From assembly GCF_011682235.2 (NCBI RefSeq), contig NZ_CP076718.1, forward strand, positions 1-64,000: a DNA stretch of 64,000 nucleotides. The letters run 5' to 3'. The notes beneath the pieces are model-generated. The model saw nothing but the letters and a program-made list of their open reading frames with translations. It was not told where the DNA came from and ran no database searches. The stretch's first letter is position 1; the number at the start of each line of letters is the position of its first letter. A program made the translations under genes and the position numbers. Positions 30,367-40,189 of the stretch are shown in pieces. The stretch comes from Rhodocaloribacter litoris (GTDB lineage: Bacteria > Bacteroidota > Rhodothermia > Rhodothermales > ISCAR-4553).

Positions 30367-30777
30367 ATGAGCCACGACGACCGGTACGAACAAGGCATGG
30401 CCGTACGGCGGGCCGTGCTGGGCGAAGCCTACGTCGACAGGGCCGAAGCCGCCAAGACACCCTTCGACGCCGCCTTCCAGCGCTTCATCACCGAATTCGC
30501 ATGGGGAACGGTCTGGTCCGGTGAAGGGCTCGACCACCGGACCCGTCACCTCATCACGATCGCTATCCTGGCGGCGCTCGGCAGGGAGCGGGAACTTGCC
30601 CTGCATCTCAGGGCCACGCCGCGCACCGGGGTCACTCCGGCCGAGGTACGCGAGGCCCTGCACCACGTCGCCGTCTATGCCGGCATCCCGGCCGCCCACG
30701 CCGCTTTCGGCATCGCCCGGGACGTGCTCGCAACACCGGGCACCCGTACCGACGACTTCGAACAGAAACAGCCATGA
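30367..30777 (+). CDS. pcaC: 4-carboxymuconolactone decarboxylase
   Basis: A 136-residue member of the carboxymuconolactone decarboxylase family that makes 3-oxoadipate enol-lactone. It has ITEFAWGTVWSGEGLDHRTR and the ALHLRATPRTGVTPAEVREA and HHVAVYAGIPAA segments typical of PcaC. It overlaps pcaH by 4 bases. Confidence 0.94.
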   Translation: MSHDDRYEQGMAVRRAVLGEAYVDRAEAAKTPFDAAFQRFITEFAWGTVWSGEGLDHRTRHLITIAILAALGRERELALHLRATPRTGVTPAEVREALHHVAVYAGIPAAHAAFGIARDVLATPGTRTDDFEQKQP

Positions 30778-31493
30778 ACGATTTTACCGAACCCCGCCGC
30801 GGCGGCACGCTGGACGGGTCGGTGCAGCCGCCCTATCTGTACGCCCCGTACCGGGCCACCGTCAAGCGCGCCCCGCACCGGCCGTTGATGCCGCTGCCTC
30901 ACACCCTCTCGGAGCGCACCGGGCCGGTTTTCGGGCACGAAGCCCTCCACCCCCTTGATCACGACCTGACGCGCAATGCCATCGTCAACGGAGAGCCTAT
31001 CGGCGAGCGCATCATCGTCACCGGGCGCGTCCTGGACCGTTCCGGGCATCCCGTACGCCATGCCCTGATCGAGGTCTGGCAGGCCAACGCCGCCGGACGC
31101 TACATCCACAAACTCGACCAGCACGACGCTCCCCTCGACCCCAACTTCGCTGGCACCGGACGCGTCCTGACCGATCAGGATGGGACGTACCGCTTCATCA
31201 CCATCCGGCCGGGTGCCTATCCCTGGAAAAACCATGACAACGCCTGGCGCCCCTCCCACATTCACTTCTCAATCTTCGGCACCGATTTCACGCAGCGCCT
31301 CGTCACCCAGATGTATTTCCCCGGCGACCCGCTGCTGGCCCTTGACCCGATTTTCAACAGCATTCCGGATGAGAAAGGACGCCAGCGCCTCATTGCGGCC
31401 TATGCCCATGACGTAACCGAACCCCTGCATGCGCTGGGGTACCGGTTCGACATCGTACTGGGTGGGCGCTCTCAGACGCCGTTTGAAGAATGA
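30774..31493 (+). CDS. pcaH: Protocatechuate 3,4-dioxygenase beta subunit
   Basis: A 239-residue catalytic subunit that opens protocatechuate by ortho (intradiol) cleavage to 3-carboxy-cis,cis-muconate. The non-haem Fe(III) ligands are all present: Y110 (GRYIHK), Y149 (GAYPW), H162 and H164 (RPSHIHFS). It works as an alpha/beta oligomer with PcaG, whose start overlaps this stop. Confidence 0.96.
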   Translation: MNDFTEPRRGGTLDGSVQPPYLYAPYRATVKRAPHRPLMPLPHTLSERTGPVFGHEALHPLDHDLTRNAIVNGEPIGERIIVTGRVLDRSGHPVRHALIEVWQANAAGRYIHKLDQHDAPLDPNFAGTGRVLTDQDGTYRFITIRPGAYPWKNHDNAWRPSHIHFSIFGTDFTQRLVTQMYFPGDPLLALDPIFNSIPDEKGRQRLIAAYAHDVTEPLHALGYRFDIVLGGRSQTPFEE

Positions 31494-32092
31494 AACGAGC
31501 AGCCGTGACGTCCGAAAACGCCATGCAACCGACGAGCAGCCAGACGGTCGGCCCCTTCTTCCACGATGCCCTCATCACCGGCGAGGCGCAGCGCATCCTG
31601 GCCGCACCCGGAGCCCGAGGGGAACGCATCTACATCGAAGGCACCGTCTATGACGGCGACGGCCTTCCCGTACCCGACGCCCTCGTCGAAATCTGGCAGG
31701 CCGACGCCGCCGGACGCTTCCCCCACCCCGCTGACCCCGAGTACCGGCTGGCCGACCCGGCCTTCCGCGGCTTCGGCCGTTCTGACACCGCGAACGACGG
31801 CCGCTTCCACTTCGAGACGATCCGTCCAGGCCGTAGAACCGGGCCGGACGGCGACGGACACGCCCCTCACGTCAACGTTCGTGTCTTCGGCCGGGGGCTG
31901 CTTGTTCACCTCGTCACCCGCCTCTATTTCGAAGATGAGCCGACCAACGCCACCGACCCCGTGCTCGCGCAGATAGCTCTGGACCGGCGATCGAGCCTCC
32001 TGGCACGGCGCGTGGCCGACGGACCACCCCCATGCTATCAGTTCGACATCCGGCTTCAGGGAACCGGTGAAACCGTCTTCTTCGACCTTTGA
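31490..32092 (+). CDS. pcaG: Protocatechuate 3,4-dioxygenase alpha subunit
   Basis: A 200-residue subunit homologous to PcaH (VEIWQADAAGRFPHPADP; ETIRPGR; HVNVRVFGRGL) but without the full Fe ligand set, as is normal for the alpha subunit, which shapes the active site. It overlaps pcaH by 4 bases. An internal ATG at codon 12 (MQPTSSQTVGPFF) is an alternative start closer to that of other PcaG proteins. Confidence 0.94.
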   Translation: MKRAAVTSENAMQPTSSQTVGPFFHDALITGEAQRILAAPGARGERIYIEGTVYDGDGLPVPDALVEIWQADAAGRFPHPADPEYRLADPAFRGFGRSDTANDGRFHFETIRPGRRTGPDGDGHAPHVNVRVFGRGLLVHLVTRLYFEDEPTNATDPVLAQIALDRRSSLLARRVADGPPPCYQFDIRLQGTGETVFFDL

Positions 32093-32114
32093 ATCGCGTA
32101 ATCACCCGGTCCGT

Positions 32115-33473
32115 ATGGCGCTCTCTCCCACCGACTCCCACCTCTTCGGTGCCCTGTTCTCCGACGCGGAGATGGCGGAGCTCTTCTCCGACGCAGCCTG
32201 CATCCGGAGCTGGCTCGACGTTGAAGCATCGCTCGCACGGGTGCAGGGGCGTCTGGGTGTGATCCCGGCCGAAGTGGCCCAGCACATCGATGCCGTGCTG
32301 GCCAATCTGCCCATCGACCCGGACGGGGTACGGGCAGGCATCGCACGGGATGGCGTGCCGATCGCGGCGCTGGTGGCCCAGGTGCGGCAGGCCGTCGACC
32401 CGGAGGCGGCCCCGTACGTCCACTGGGGCGCCACGACACAGGATGTCATGGATACCGGGCTGGTGCTCCGGCTCCGCGCGGCGCTCCGTGTGCTCGAAAA
32501 CCTGCTCGGCGACGTGATGAGCCGGCTCGCGGAGATGACCCGCGTTCACCGTACCACGCTCATGCCGGGACGAACCCACGCGCAGCACGCCGTCCCCATC
32601 ACCTTCGGGCTGAAGGTAGCCGGCTGGCTCGCGCCGCTGATTCGTCACCGCCGGCGGCTGGCAGAACTGCGCCCCCGGCTGCTCGTCGTCCAGCTCGGTG
32701 GGGCCGCCGGGACGCTGGCAGCCCTCGACCAGCGGGGACCGGATGTGCTGCACGCCCTGGCGGACGAACTGGGGCTGGGTGTCCCCCTCCTCCCCTGGCA
32801 CACCCAGCGCGACAGCCTGGCCGAGCTGGCAGGCTGGCTCTCTCTGGTCTCCGGCTCGCTCGGTAAAATGGCCCAAGATCTCATCCTGCTCGCACAGAGC
32901 GAAGTGGATGAAGTCCACGAGTCCTCCGAGGTCGGGCGAGGGAGCTCCAGCACGATGCCCCAGAAGCACAACCCCGTTGCCAGTGAAGTCATCCTCGCAG
33001 CAGCCCGGACGAACGCCACCCTGTTGGGTGCCCTGCACCACGCCCTCGTCCAGGAACATGAACGGGGCACACATGGCTGGCAGATGGAATGGATGGTGCT
33101 CCCACAGATGCTGGCCCTGACGGCAGCGGCCCTCCGGCAGGCCGCCTTCCTGGGACGGCACCTGGCCGTCGACGTGGAGCGAATGCGCCGGAACGTGGCG
33201 GACTCGCAGGGCATGCTGCTGGCCGAAGCGCTCCGTCTCGCCCTGGCCCCCCACCTCGGTGCCGACGCGGCTCGACAACTCATCGCCGAGGCTGGCCGCA
33301 TCGCCCGTCGTGAGGGATTTCACCTCGTCGAGCTGGTTCGTTCCCGGACCGACGCCCCGGTCGACTGGGCGATCCTTCGCGACGAATCGACCTACCTGGG
33401 CGCTGCCGATGCCTTCATCGAACGCGTGCTGGCGGAGGCCGCGGACCTTCTCGACACCCCACCCCCTTCCTGA
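32115..33473 (+). CDS. pcaB: 3-carboxy-cis,cis-muconate cycloisomerase
   Basis: A 452-residue member of the fumarase/aspartase superfamily that closes 3-carboxy-muconate to 4-carboxymuconolactone. The superfamily signature [11 protein letters not shown] is at about residues 277-287, and [16 protein letters not shown] carries the conserved His. I chose ATG 32115 ([12 protein letters not shown]); a start 16 codons earlier adds residues with no family match. Confidence 0.94.
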   Translation: MALSPTDSHLFGALFSDAEMAELFSDAACIRSWLDVEASLARVQGRLGVIPAEVAQHIDAVLANLPIDPDGVRAGIARDGVPIAALVAQVRQAVDPEAAPYVHWGATTQDVMDTGLVLRLRAALRVLENLLGDVMSRLAEMTRVHRTTLMPGRTHAQHAVPITFGLKVAGWLAPLIRHRRRLAELRPRLLVVQLGGAAGTLAALDQRGPDVLHALADELGLGVPLLPWHTQRDSLAELAGWLSLVSGSLGKMAQDLILLAQSEVDEVHESSEVGRGSSSTMPQKHNPVASEVILAAARTNATLLGALHHALVQEHERGTHGWQMEWMVLPQMLALTAAALRQAAFLGRHLAVDVERMRRNVADSQGMLLAEALRLALAPHLGADAARQLIAEAGRIARREGFHLVELVRSRTDAPVDWAILRDESTYLGAADAFIERVLAEAADLLDTPPPS

Positions 33474-33496
33474 CCCCGGATCCCTTCCTTTGCCCC

Positions 33497-34765
33497 ATGC
33501 AAGACGTCGTCATCGTCAGTGCTCTCCGTACTCCCATCGGCCGGCTCGGCGGTGCACTGGCCGCGGTCCGCCCGGACGATCTCGCGGCACTCGTGATCCG
33601 TGCCGCGCTCGACCGGGTCGGGCTCGAGGGAGACGAGGTGGACGAAGTGGTCCTCGGCTGTGCCAATCAGGCCGGTGAAGACAATCGGAACGTGGCCCGG
33701 ATGGCGCTACTCCTGGCTGGCCTGCCGGACCACGTGCCGGGGGTCACCGTCAACCGGCTGTGTGCGAGCGGGCTGACCGCCGTCAACGTGGCCGCCCGGG
33801 CGATCCGCGCCGGCGAGGGCGACGTGTTCGTGGCCGGCGGGGTCGAGAGCATGACCCGTGCGCCGTACTCGATCCCGAAGAACCCGCAGGCGTTCGGGCC
33901 GCCCGGCAACCAGACGGCCTGGGACACAAGCCTGGGCTGGCGCTACCCCAACCCGAGGCTCGCCGCACGCTTTCCGCTCGAAGCCATGGGCGAGACGGCC
34001 GAAAACATCTATGCGCTCAGTTGCACCGGGGCGCTTGCCGGAGGCGAGATCACCCGCGAGGAACAGGACCGGTTTGCCCTCCAGAGCCATGCCCGGGCCG
34101 TCGCCGCCCTGAACGCGGGACGCTTCGTCGACGAGATGGTCCCCGTCGAGATCCCCCGGCGGAAGGGTGATCCCGTCCTCGTGGACACCGACGAACATCC
34201 CCGTTGCACCCGGACGGAGCACGGGTTCGAGCTGGCAACGAGCCTGGAGCATCTGGCGGCCCTGCGACCGGCTTTCCGCGAGGGGGGCACCGTCACGGCC
34301 GGCAATGCCAGCGGTCTCAACGATGGGGCCTGTGCTCTCGTGCTCATGTCGGCCCGGAAAGCCAGCGCACTGGGCCTGCGGCCCCTGGCACGATGGGTAG
34401 CCTCAGCCGCGGTGGGCGTGGATCCCCGTGTGATGGGGCTAGGCCCCGTGACCGCCACACACAGGGCCCTCGCCCGGGCCGGAATCACCCTGGACGACAT
34501 CGACCTGGCCGAGGTCAACGAGGCCTTTGCGGTCCAGGCGCTGGCCGTGCTCCACGAACTCGGCCTGAGCGAGGCCATCACGAACGTCAACGGCGGTGCG
34601 ATCGCACTCGGTCACCCGCTCGGCTGCTCCGGGGCCCGCATCCTCACCACGCTCCTGCACGAGATGCAACGCAGGGCACGTGCCGGCGCGCGGATGCGCT
34701 ACGGGCTGGCGACGCTCTGCGTCGGCGTCGGGCAGGGAGAGACCACTATCATCGAACGTTGCTGA
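33497..34765 (+). CDS. pcaF: 3-oxoadipyl-CoA thiolase (acetyl-CoA acyltransferase family)
   Basis: A 422-residue thiolase with the nucleophile C89 ([12 protein letters not shown]), [22 protein letters not shown] with the catalytic His, and C-terminal LCVGVGQGE with the second Cys. In this operon it would cleave 3-oxoadipyl-CoA to succinyl-CoA and acetyl-CoA. Thiolases are hard to assign by sequence alone; context makes PcaF the best reading. Confidence 0.9.
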   Translation: MQDVVIVSALRTPIGRLGGALAAVRPDDLAALVIRAALDRVGLEGDEVDEVVLGCANQAGEDNRNVARMALLLAGLPDHVPGVTVNRLCASGLTAVNVAARAIRAGEGDVFVAGGVESMTRAPYSIPKNPQAFGPPGNQTAWDTSLGWRYPNPRLAARFPLEAMGETAENIYALSCTGALAGGEITREEQDRFALQSHARAVAALNAGRFVDEMVPVEIPRRKGDPVLVDTDEHPRCTRTEHGFELATSLEHLAALRPAFREGGTVTAGNASGLNDGACALVLMSARKASALGLRPLARWVASAAVGVDPRVMGLGPVTATHRALARAGITLDDIDLAEVNEAFAVQALAVLHELGLSEAITNVNGGAIALGHPLGCSGARILTTLLHEMQRRARAGARMRYGLATLCVGVGQGETTIIERC

Positions 34766-34767
34766 CC

Positions 34768-36123
34768 ATGCGTACCGTCCCTGTGATCACGGCCGAGGAG
34801 GCCGCCCGGCTGGTTCCGCCCGGAGCAACCCTGATGGCCGGCGGCTTCGGCATGACGGGCAACCCCGTCCACCTGCTCCATGCTCTGGCCGAGCGGGGCA
34901 CGGGCGGACTGACCTATATCGGTAATAACGTCGGCGAAGCCGGCCTGGGCGGGGGACGGCTGCTCCGTAACGGCCAGATCCGCAAGGCCATCGGGTCCTA
35001 TTTCACCAGCAATCCCGAAGCGGTTGCCGCCGCACAATCAGGTGCGATCGAGGTACAGCTCCTGCCGCAAGGATCGCTGGCCGAGGCCATCCGGGCCGGC
35101 GGCGCCGGCCTGGGCGGATTCTACACCCCGACGGCGGCCGGCACCCTCCTGGCCGAAAGCGCCGAGACCCGTGAGATCAACGGGATACCGCACGTGTTCG
35201 TGCCGGCTCTTCGCGCCGACGTGGCCTTCATCCGCGCCTGGCGAGCCGACACGGCCGGCAACCTCGTCTACCGGATGACCGAACAGAACTTCAACCGGGC
35301 CATGGCCATGGCGGCCGACCTCGTCATTGCCGAAGTGGAGGAGATCGTGCCTGTCGGCATGCTCGACCCGAACGAGATCCACACCCCCTGCCTCTTCGTG
35401 GACTACCTCGTACAGGCCCCTCTGACGCTCGACGACCTCGGCTCCTCGGCCTCGGTGACCACCAGTGCCCGGCGAGCGGACGATGCCCGCATGCTTATGG
35501 CACGACGCGCCTTCGCCGAACTGAAGCGCGGCGACGTGGTCAACCTAGGCATCGGAATCCCAACCCTCGTGGCCGACCTCATCGGCCCGGAAGACGGAAT
35601 CATCCTCCACACCGAAAACGGAATGCTCGGCGTGGGCCCGGCCCCGAAGGAAGGCGGTGCTCTCGACTATCCCGTCAACGCCGGCAAAATTCCCGTGACG
35701 GCGCTGCCCGGTAGCAGCTATTTCGACAGCGCAGACTCCTTTGCCATGATCCGCGGCGGGCACATCGATGTAGCTATCATGGGCGGCCTCCAGGTGGATG
35801 CACATGGCAACCTCGCCAACTGGGCCGTACCCGGCCGACCGCTGCTCGGCGTGGGCGGCGCCATGGACCTCGCCGCCGGGGCCCGGCGACTCATTGTGAC
35901 CATGTTCCACACCGACCGCGACGGGACGCCGAAGGTCGTGCCCACATGCACGCTCCCGCTCACGGCGGTCGGCGCCGTCGATCTACTCATCACGGACCTG
36001 GCCGTGTTTGCCTTCGAAAACGGCGCAATGGTGCTCCGCGAAGTCATGCCCGGCGTCACGCCCGACGAAGTCCGCGCCCGCACCCCGGCCCCGTTCCAAG
36101 ACGGGACCAGCCGCCCTGCATGA
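34768..36123 (+). CDS. Fused 3-oxoadipate CoA-transferase (PcaI-PcaJ)
   Basis: A 451-residue protein joining CoA-transferase subunit A (residues 1 to about 225, [19 protein letters not shown]) and subunit B (from about 240, [16 protein letters not shown]). The catalytic Glu is in [12 protein letters not shown]. It transfers CoA from succinyl-CoA to 3-oxoadipate before thiolysis. In most bacteria the subunits are separate genes. It starts 2 bases after pcaF and ends the pca operon; the 3-oxoadipate substrate is inferred from context. Confidence 0.9.
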   Translation: MRTVPVITAEEAARLVPPGATLMAGGFGMTGNPVHLLHALAERGTGGLTYIGNNVGEAGLGGGRLLRNGQIRKAIGSYFTSNPEAVAAAQSGAIEVQLLPQGSLAEAIRAGGAGLGGFYTPTAAGTLLAESAETREINGIPHVFVPALRADVAFIRAWRADTAGNLVYRMTEQNFNRAMAMAADLVIAEVEEIVPVGMLDPNEIHTPCLFVDYLVQAPLTLDDLGSSASVTTSARRADDARMLMARRAFAELKRGDVVNLGIGIPTLVADLIGPEDGIILHTENGMLGVGPAPKEGGALDYPVNAGKIPVTALPGSSYFDSADSFAMIRGGHIDVAIMGGLQVDAHGNLANWAVPGRPLLGVGGAMDLAAGARRLIVTMFHTDRDGTPKVVPTCTLPLTAVGAVDLLITDLAVFAFENGAMVLREVMPGVTPDEVRARTPAPFQDGTSRPA

Positions 36124-36203
36124 CCTCCTTCGCCCGCCACGACGCCTCCGGCAACTTCGAAAAAGGTTGTGAAGATTCCGAGATGGACTTCCTCGATGAA
36201 TGA
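36120..36203 (+). CDS. Possible 27-residue coupled peptide
   Basis: An ATG overlapping the CoA-transferase stop by ATGA opens a 27-codon frame ([20 protein letters not shown], then EMDFLDE) ending at 36203, where the AT-rich leader begins. The acidic end and coupling are suggestive, but the length is within chance expectation and I know no family. Confidence 0.2.
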   Translation: MTSFARHDASGNFEKGCEDSEMDFLDE

Positions 36204-36402
36204 TATTGATGCTCCAAATGATCTTTTTTAACCATAAAAGGCTTTTGAAAAGTTTAAAAGGATTGATTTTGAAAACAACTCCCCCGATTTCGATAGGACA
36301 TCTCCAGCCGCCTTTGCTTAAAATTCTCGTAAAGAAGGCACCGATACCGGTAGCGCTTCGGTGCCACTTCTCCACTGCCAGCTCAAGTCCTCCCTCACCG
36401 CC
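36204..36402 (+). promoter_or_regulatory. AT-rich leader before the second TonB receptor
   Basis: This gap begins with very AT-rich DNA (36199-36258 has about 15 G/C in 60), with A- and T-tracts such as CTTTTGAAAAGTTTAAAA. TTGAAA near 36269 followed 17 bases later by GATAGG is a weak sigma-70-like candidate. The segment probably contains the promoter of the C-glycoside half of the locus and ends in a hairpin (36337-36365). No coding potential is convincing. Confidence 0.5.
36337..36365 (+). promoter_or_regulatory. Leader stem-loop or operator before TonB receptor
   Basis: GGCACCGA (36337-36344) pairs perfectly with TCGGTGCC (36358-36365); the 13-base loop holds a second palindrome, TACCGGTA (36345-36352). 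It ends 37 bases before the chosen ATG at 36403. It could be a regulator-binding dyad for the AraC or another factor, or an RNA leader hairpin. Confidence 0.4.
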
Positions 36403-38883
36403 ATGTGCTACCCTGCTCTTTCCCTGCCTTCATACGGCCCCGTCGCGCGTCGCGCCTGGCCGGGCTGCACGTTCTTGCTGTTCCTGGGCTTGTTCATGAC
36501 CGACCCGGGAAGTGCTTTGGCGCAAACCGTCTCCGGCACTGTGCGTGATGCCCAGGGTCAACCCCTGGCCGGTGCCACCGTCGTCATCGAGGGCACCTCC
36601 GTCGGCACCGCAACGGACGTCGACGGAAGATATACGATCCGGCTCCCGGGCCCAGGCGCTCACACCCTGGTCGTCTCTTTCGTCGGTTACGTGACGGCAC
36701 GTCGGGAGATCAACGGCGAAGGCCAGCAGATCGACTTCCGGCTGGAAGAGGCTCCGCTGATGTTGAAAGACGTGGTCGTCACGGCGGAGAACCGCACCGC
36801 ACTGGCCCAGGACGTCCCCATCGCCATGGCCCTGCTGAGCGGCGAAGAGCTCGAAACAACGGGCACGACGGACCTCTTGCAACTGCAATTCGAGGCCCCC
36901 GGGCTGCATCTCGTTCAGAACACCATTTTCAACCAGATCGGCATCCGGGGCGTCTCCTCGCAGGCCGGCGGGGAGTCCGAGCTTTCGGACCAGGCCGTCA
37001 CACTCAATATCGACGGGGAATACATCAATCGCCCGACCTCGCTCAACGCCGCCCTCTACGACCTGGAGCGGGTGGAGGTGCTCAAGGGGCCTCAGGGCAC
37101 CCTCTACGGGCGTAACGCCACGGCCGGAGCCATCAACATCATCACCAATAAGCCGGTGCTGAGACGTACCGAGGCCAGCGTCTCCGGCCAGTACGGAAAC
37201 TACAACCTCGTCAAACTCACCGGTGCGCTCAACCTGCCCCTGGGGGACGTGGCCGCGATCCGCCTGGCCGGCCTGCTAGACCGGCACGACGGCTACCGCG
37301 ACGGCGGGCCGGCCGGACGCATCGACGACGGCAACGTCATGGGGCTTCGCCTCGGCCTTCGCCTCGACCCGGCAGCGACGTTTTCCCTCTACGTCGCCGG
37401 CGAGTACAACCGCACCGATCAGCAGGCCCCCTCCCAGTACGGCGTCAACGTGGCCCAGGCTGCGCCCTCCCTCATCGGGCAACCGCCGGCCACGTTCTCC
37501 ACCGAACTCCCGAAGGACTTCGATGTGGCCACAGGCGGCTTCCTGAAGATCGACCAGTATGCCCTCCGGGGCCGCCTGCGTTACAGCTTCGGGCCGGCCT
37601 GGCTCACCTATACGGGCGGCTATCGCTACGCCGAACTGGCAGGATACCAGCCCCTGAACGGGTTTTTGCCGGAAACCTTCAGCTTCGACAACAACTTCGG
37701 CATCAATACCCACAGCCATGAACTCCGGCTCAACGGGGAAACCCCGCGGTTCATCTGGCAGACGGGTATGTTCTACGGCTACGAAAACCAGGACGTACGA
37801 CGCGGCCTGTTTCTCCCCGCCGCAGCCGGTGCCTTCGGCGGCCGCATCCCCTTCCTCAACTACTCGATCTTCGACGTGACTTCCTCAACCTTCGGTGTGT
37901 TCGGGCAGGCCACCTACAACGTCACCGAACAACTCGGGCTCACCGGAGGACTCCGGTACACCCACGACGAGAAGAAGCGCACGGGCCAGCAACTGGGAGT
38001 CCCCCCCTTCGTCCCCGGCGCACCGGCGTACTTCTATCCGGATGCCCGCCCGCAACTGAACGACCCGGGCATGGTGGACCGATTCGGCGAAGGCAACTGG
38101 AGCCAGGTAACCTGGATGGTAAACGCCGACTATGACTTCACCGAGGACAACATGGCCTATGCCAAGGTGAGCACGGGGTACAAGGCTGGCGGGTTCGACG
38201 AGCTGGGACCCTACGATCCGGAGTATCTGACCGCGTTCGAGGTCGGCTCCAAGAACCGATTCCTGGATGCCCGGCTGCGCCTCAACGGCTCGACCTTCTT
38301 CTACGCCTACCGGGATCAGCAAGTCACCGTCTTCTTCAACACCGAAATCGGAGGCACCACCCAGAACGCCGGAAGTACGAACATCTTCGGGATCGAACTG
38401 GACGGAGAGTTCCTGGCCACCGCTCGCGACCGGTTCCGCTTTTCCATCAACTTCCTGGAGGCCAAGTATCACAAATTTCCCACCCTCGTCAACGTAGTCA
38501 GCGGCGACCAGGTGAGCGTGGACCTGTCCGGCAATCGGCCCGTGCATTCGCCCCGCTGGATCCTGATCGGCGGCTATGACCGGGACGTTCCACTGGGACC
38601 AGGCATCCTCAACATCGGTGTCAAGACGCAGTACAAGTCGGCATACTACCTGACCCCCTTCAACTTCGCCATGGAGCGGCAGGATGCCTATACGAAGACA
38701 GACGTGGACGTCGCCTACCGCCATCCGGACGGACGGTGGGAGATCGGAGCCTTCGTGCACAACCTAGAGGACAACCGGATCATCACGTATGCGGCCTTCA
38801 CCGGCGGCGGCATCGACCTCTACAACTGGATCTTCGGAGCGCCTCGCACCTACGGCGTGCGGTTGAGTTACCTGTTCCGCTGA
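36403..38883 (+). CDS. TonB-dependent receptor of the C-glycoside locus
   Basis: An 826-residue outer-membrane receptor. After a signal peptide ending about SALAQ comes a carboxypeptidase-regulatory-like domain (SGTVRDAQGQPLAGATVVIE, about 42-120), then plug and barrel; the plug contains LKGPQGTLYGRNATAGAINI, a segment common in proteobacterial, especially sphingomonad, receptors. No SusD partner is present. Its position ahead of a MFS permease and deglycosidase-like genes suggests it imports the aromatic glycoside. I chose ATG 36403; a GTG at 36361 would place the leader hairpin partly in the coding sequence. Confidence 0.88.
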   Translation: MCYPALSLPSYGPVARRAWPGCTFLLFLGLFMTDPGSALAQTVSGTVRDAQGQPLAGATVVIEGTSVGTATDVDGRYTIRLPGPGAHTLVVSFVGYVTARREINGEGQQIDFRLEEAPLMLKDVVVTAENRTALAQDVPIAMALLSGEELETTGTTDLLQLQFEAPGLHLVQNTIFNQIGIRGVSSQAGGESELSDQAVTLNIDGEYINRPTSLNAALYDLERVEVLKGPQGTLYGRNATAGAINIITNKPVLRRTEASVSGQYGNYNLVKLTGALNLPLGDVAAIRLAGLLDRHDGYRDGGPAGRIDDGNVMGLRLGLRLDPAATFSLYVAGEYNRTDQQAPSQYGVNVAQAAPSLIGQPPATFSTELPKDFDVATGGFLKIDQYALRGRLRYSFGPAWLTYTGGYRYAELAGYQPLNGFLPETFSFDNNFGINTHSHELRLNGETPRFIWQTGMFYGYENQDVRRGLFLPAAAGAFGGRIPFLNYSIFDVTSSTFGVFGQATYNVTEQLGLTGGLRYTHDEKKRTGQQLGVPPFVPGAPAYFYPDARPQLNDPGMVDRFGEGNWSQVTWMVNADYDFTEDNMAYAKVSTGYKAGGFDELGPYDPEYLTAFEVGSKNRFLDARLRLNGSTFFYAYRDQQVTVFFNTEIGGTTQNAGSTNIFGIELDGEFLATARDRFRFSINFLEAKYHKFPTLVNVVSGDQVSVDLSGNRPVHSPRWILIGGYDRDVPLGPGILNIGVKTQYKSAYYLTPFNFAMERQDAYTKTDVDVAYRHPDGRWEIGAFVHNLEDNRIITYAAFTGGGIDLYNWIFGAPRTYGVRLSYLFR

Positions 38884-38890
38884 ACAGCCA

Positions 38891-38927
38891 CGTGGCGGTC
38901 GCCGCGGGCACGGCGGCGACCGCCACG
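38891..38927 (+). terminator. Strong hairpin after the TonB receptor
   Basis: CGTGGCGGTCGCCG (38891-38904) pairs perfectly over 14 bases with CGGCGACCGCCACG (38914-38927) around a 9-base loop, eight bases after the stop codon. There is no U-tract. It may terminate most transcripts, or act as a 3' stabiliser that lets the receptor be made in excess of the downstream enzymes. Confidence 0.55.
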
Positions 38928-38958
38928 TTCCCCGTATCCTTCCCGCTCTATCGAACCC

Positions 38959-40167
38959 ATGCGCTCCGACACGCCGCCCCCCCGTGCGGGCTTTGCCCAG
39001 GGTGCCATCATCATCGGCATCAACCTGCTGCCGATGATGGCCATCGTGGCCCTGATGCCGGTGGTCCCGGCCATTCGCAACAACTTCGCCGAGCTGCCGG
39101 GCATCGAAACCCTGGCCCCGCTCGTGCTCTCGGCGCCGGGCCTGTGCGTGGCCCTCTTTTCGCCGCTGGCGGGCTTTCTTACCGACCGGCTGGGGCGACG
39201 CAAGCTACTGATGCTCTTCACCTTCCTGTACGGCGCCGGGGGCATCCTTCCCTTCTTCGTCGAGAGCTTCCCGGCCGTGCTCGGCGGGCGGTTCCTGCTC
39301 GGCATTGGCGAGGCCTTCGTCCTCACGATCGGCAATGCGCTGCTGGGTGACTATTTCGACGAAGCCGACCGGGCCAAGTGGCTCATGTGGCAGGGCATCC
39401 TCGGGTCGGCCTGCGGTACGCTGCTGCTGTCCCTGAGCGGCTACCTGTCCACCCTCGGCTGGAACTATCCTTTCCTGGTCTACGCCTTTGCCTTTGCCAT
39501 CACAGGAGGCGCCTTTCTGTTCATCTACGAGCCCCGCATCACCCGAAGCAGGACCGAAACACCGACCGGGCCGCCCCCCCCTTTTCCCCTGCGCCTGGTG
39601 CTCCGCATCGGGCTGTTCACCCTGATGGCGTCCGCGCTGTACTTCGTCTATACGTTCCACTTTGCCCTGGCCCTCGATGCCATGGGCATCACGGACAGGC
39701 AGCAAATCGGCAACTACAGCGCGGTGGCCAGTATCGCCGTGCCGATCGGGGCCATCCTGTTCAAGCTCATCTCGGGCAAAAGCAGCCGATTCCAGTTCGC
39801 CTGCCTGTTTTGCCTGGTGGGACTTGGGCTGATCGGGATCGGGCTGGCCGTCAGCGTGCCGGCCGTCGTGGCGGCCGCTTGGATCCAACAGCTCGGTGCC
39901 GGCATGGCCATCCCGGTGCTGATCGCCTGGGGCCTGCGCGAGGTGCCCCCGGCCTTCCGCGGCCGGGGCATGGGCTTCTGGGCCAGCGGGTTTTTCCTGG
40001 GCCAGTTTCTCTCACCCTTGGCCGTCTCCGCCGTGCGGGATGTGACGGGCAACCTGCTGGTGACCTTCGTGGTCTTCGGCACCGTCTGCCTGGCCGTTGC
40101 TGCGGCCAACCTGTTCCTGTCCCGGCGCGAGGTCGTCCCGGCCGGCATCCCCAGCGGCTTGCCATGA
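38959..40167 (+). CDS. MFS transporter, candidate C-glycoside or aromatic importer
   Basis: A 402-residue inner-membrane protein with about twelve predicted helices and the MFS loop signature DRLGRRKLLML (about 76-86). It lacks obvious drug-efflux features and resembles small-molecule uptake permeases. Located directly before the deglycosidase-like genes, it probably brings the glycoside from periplasm to cytoplasm. The substrate is inferred. Confidence 0.82.
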   Translation: MRSDTPPPRAGFAQGAIIIGINLLPMMAIVALMPVVPAIRNNFAELPGIETLAPLVLSAPGLCVALFSPLAGFLTDRLGRRKLLMLFTFLYGAGGILPFFVESFPAVLGGRFLLGIGEAFVLTIGNALLGDYFDEADRAKWLMWQGILGSACGTLLLSLSGYLSTLGWNYPFLVYAFAFAITGGAFLFIYEPRITRSRTETPTGPPPPFPLRLVLRIGLFTLMASALYFVYTFHFALALDAMGITDRQQIGNYSAVASIAVPIGAILFKLISGKSSRFQFACLFCLVGLGLIGIGLAVSVPAVVAAAWIQQLGAGMAIPVLIAWGLREVPPAFRGRGMGFWASGFFLGQFLSPLAVSAVRDVTGNLLVTFVVFGTVCLAVAAANLFLSRREVVPAGIPSGLP

Positions 40168-40189
40168 ACCCGACAACCTGTGACCAACC

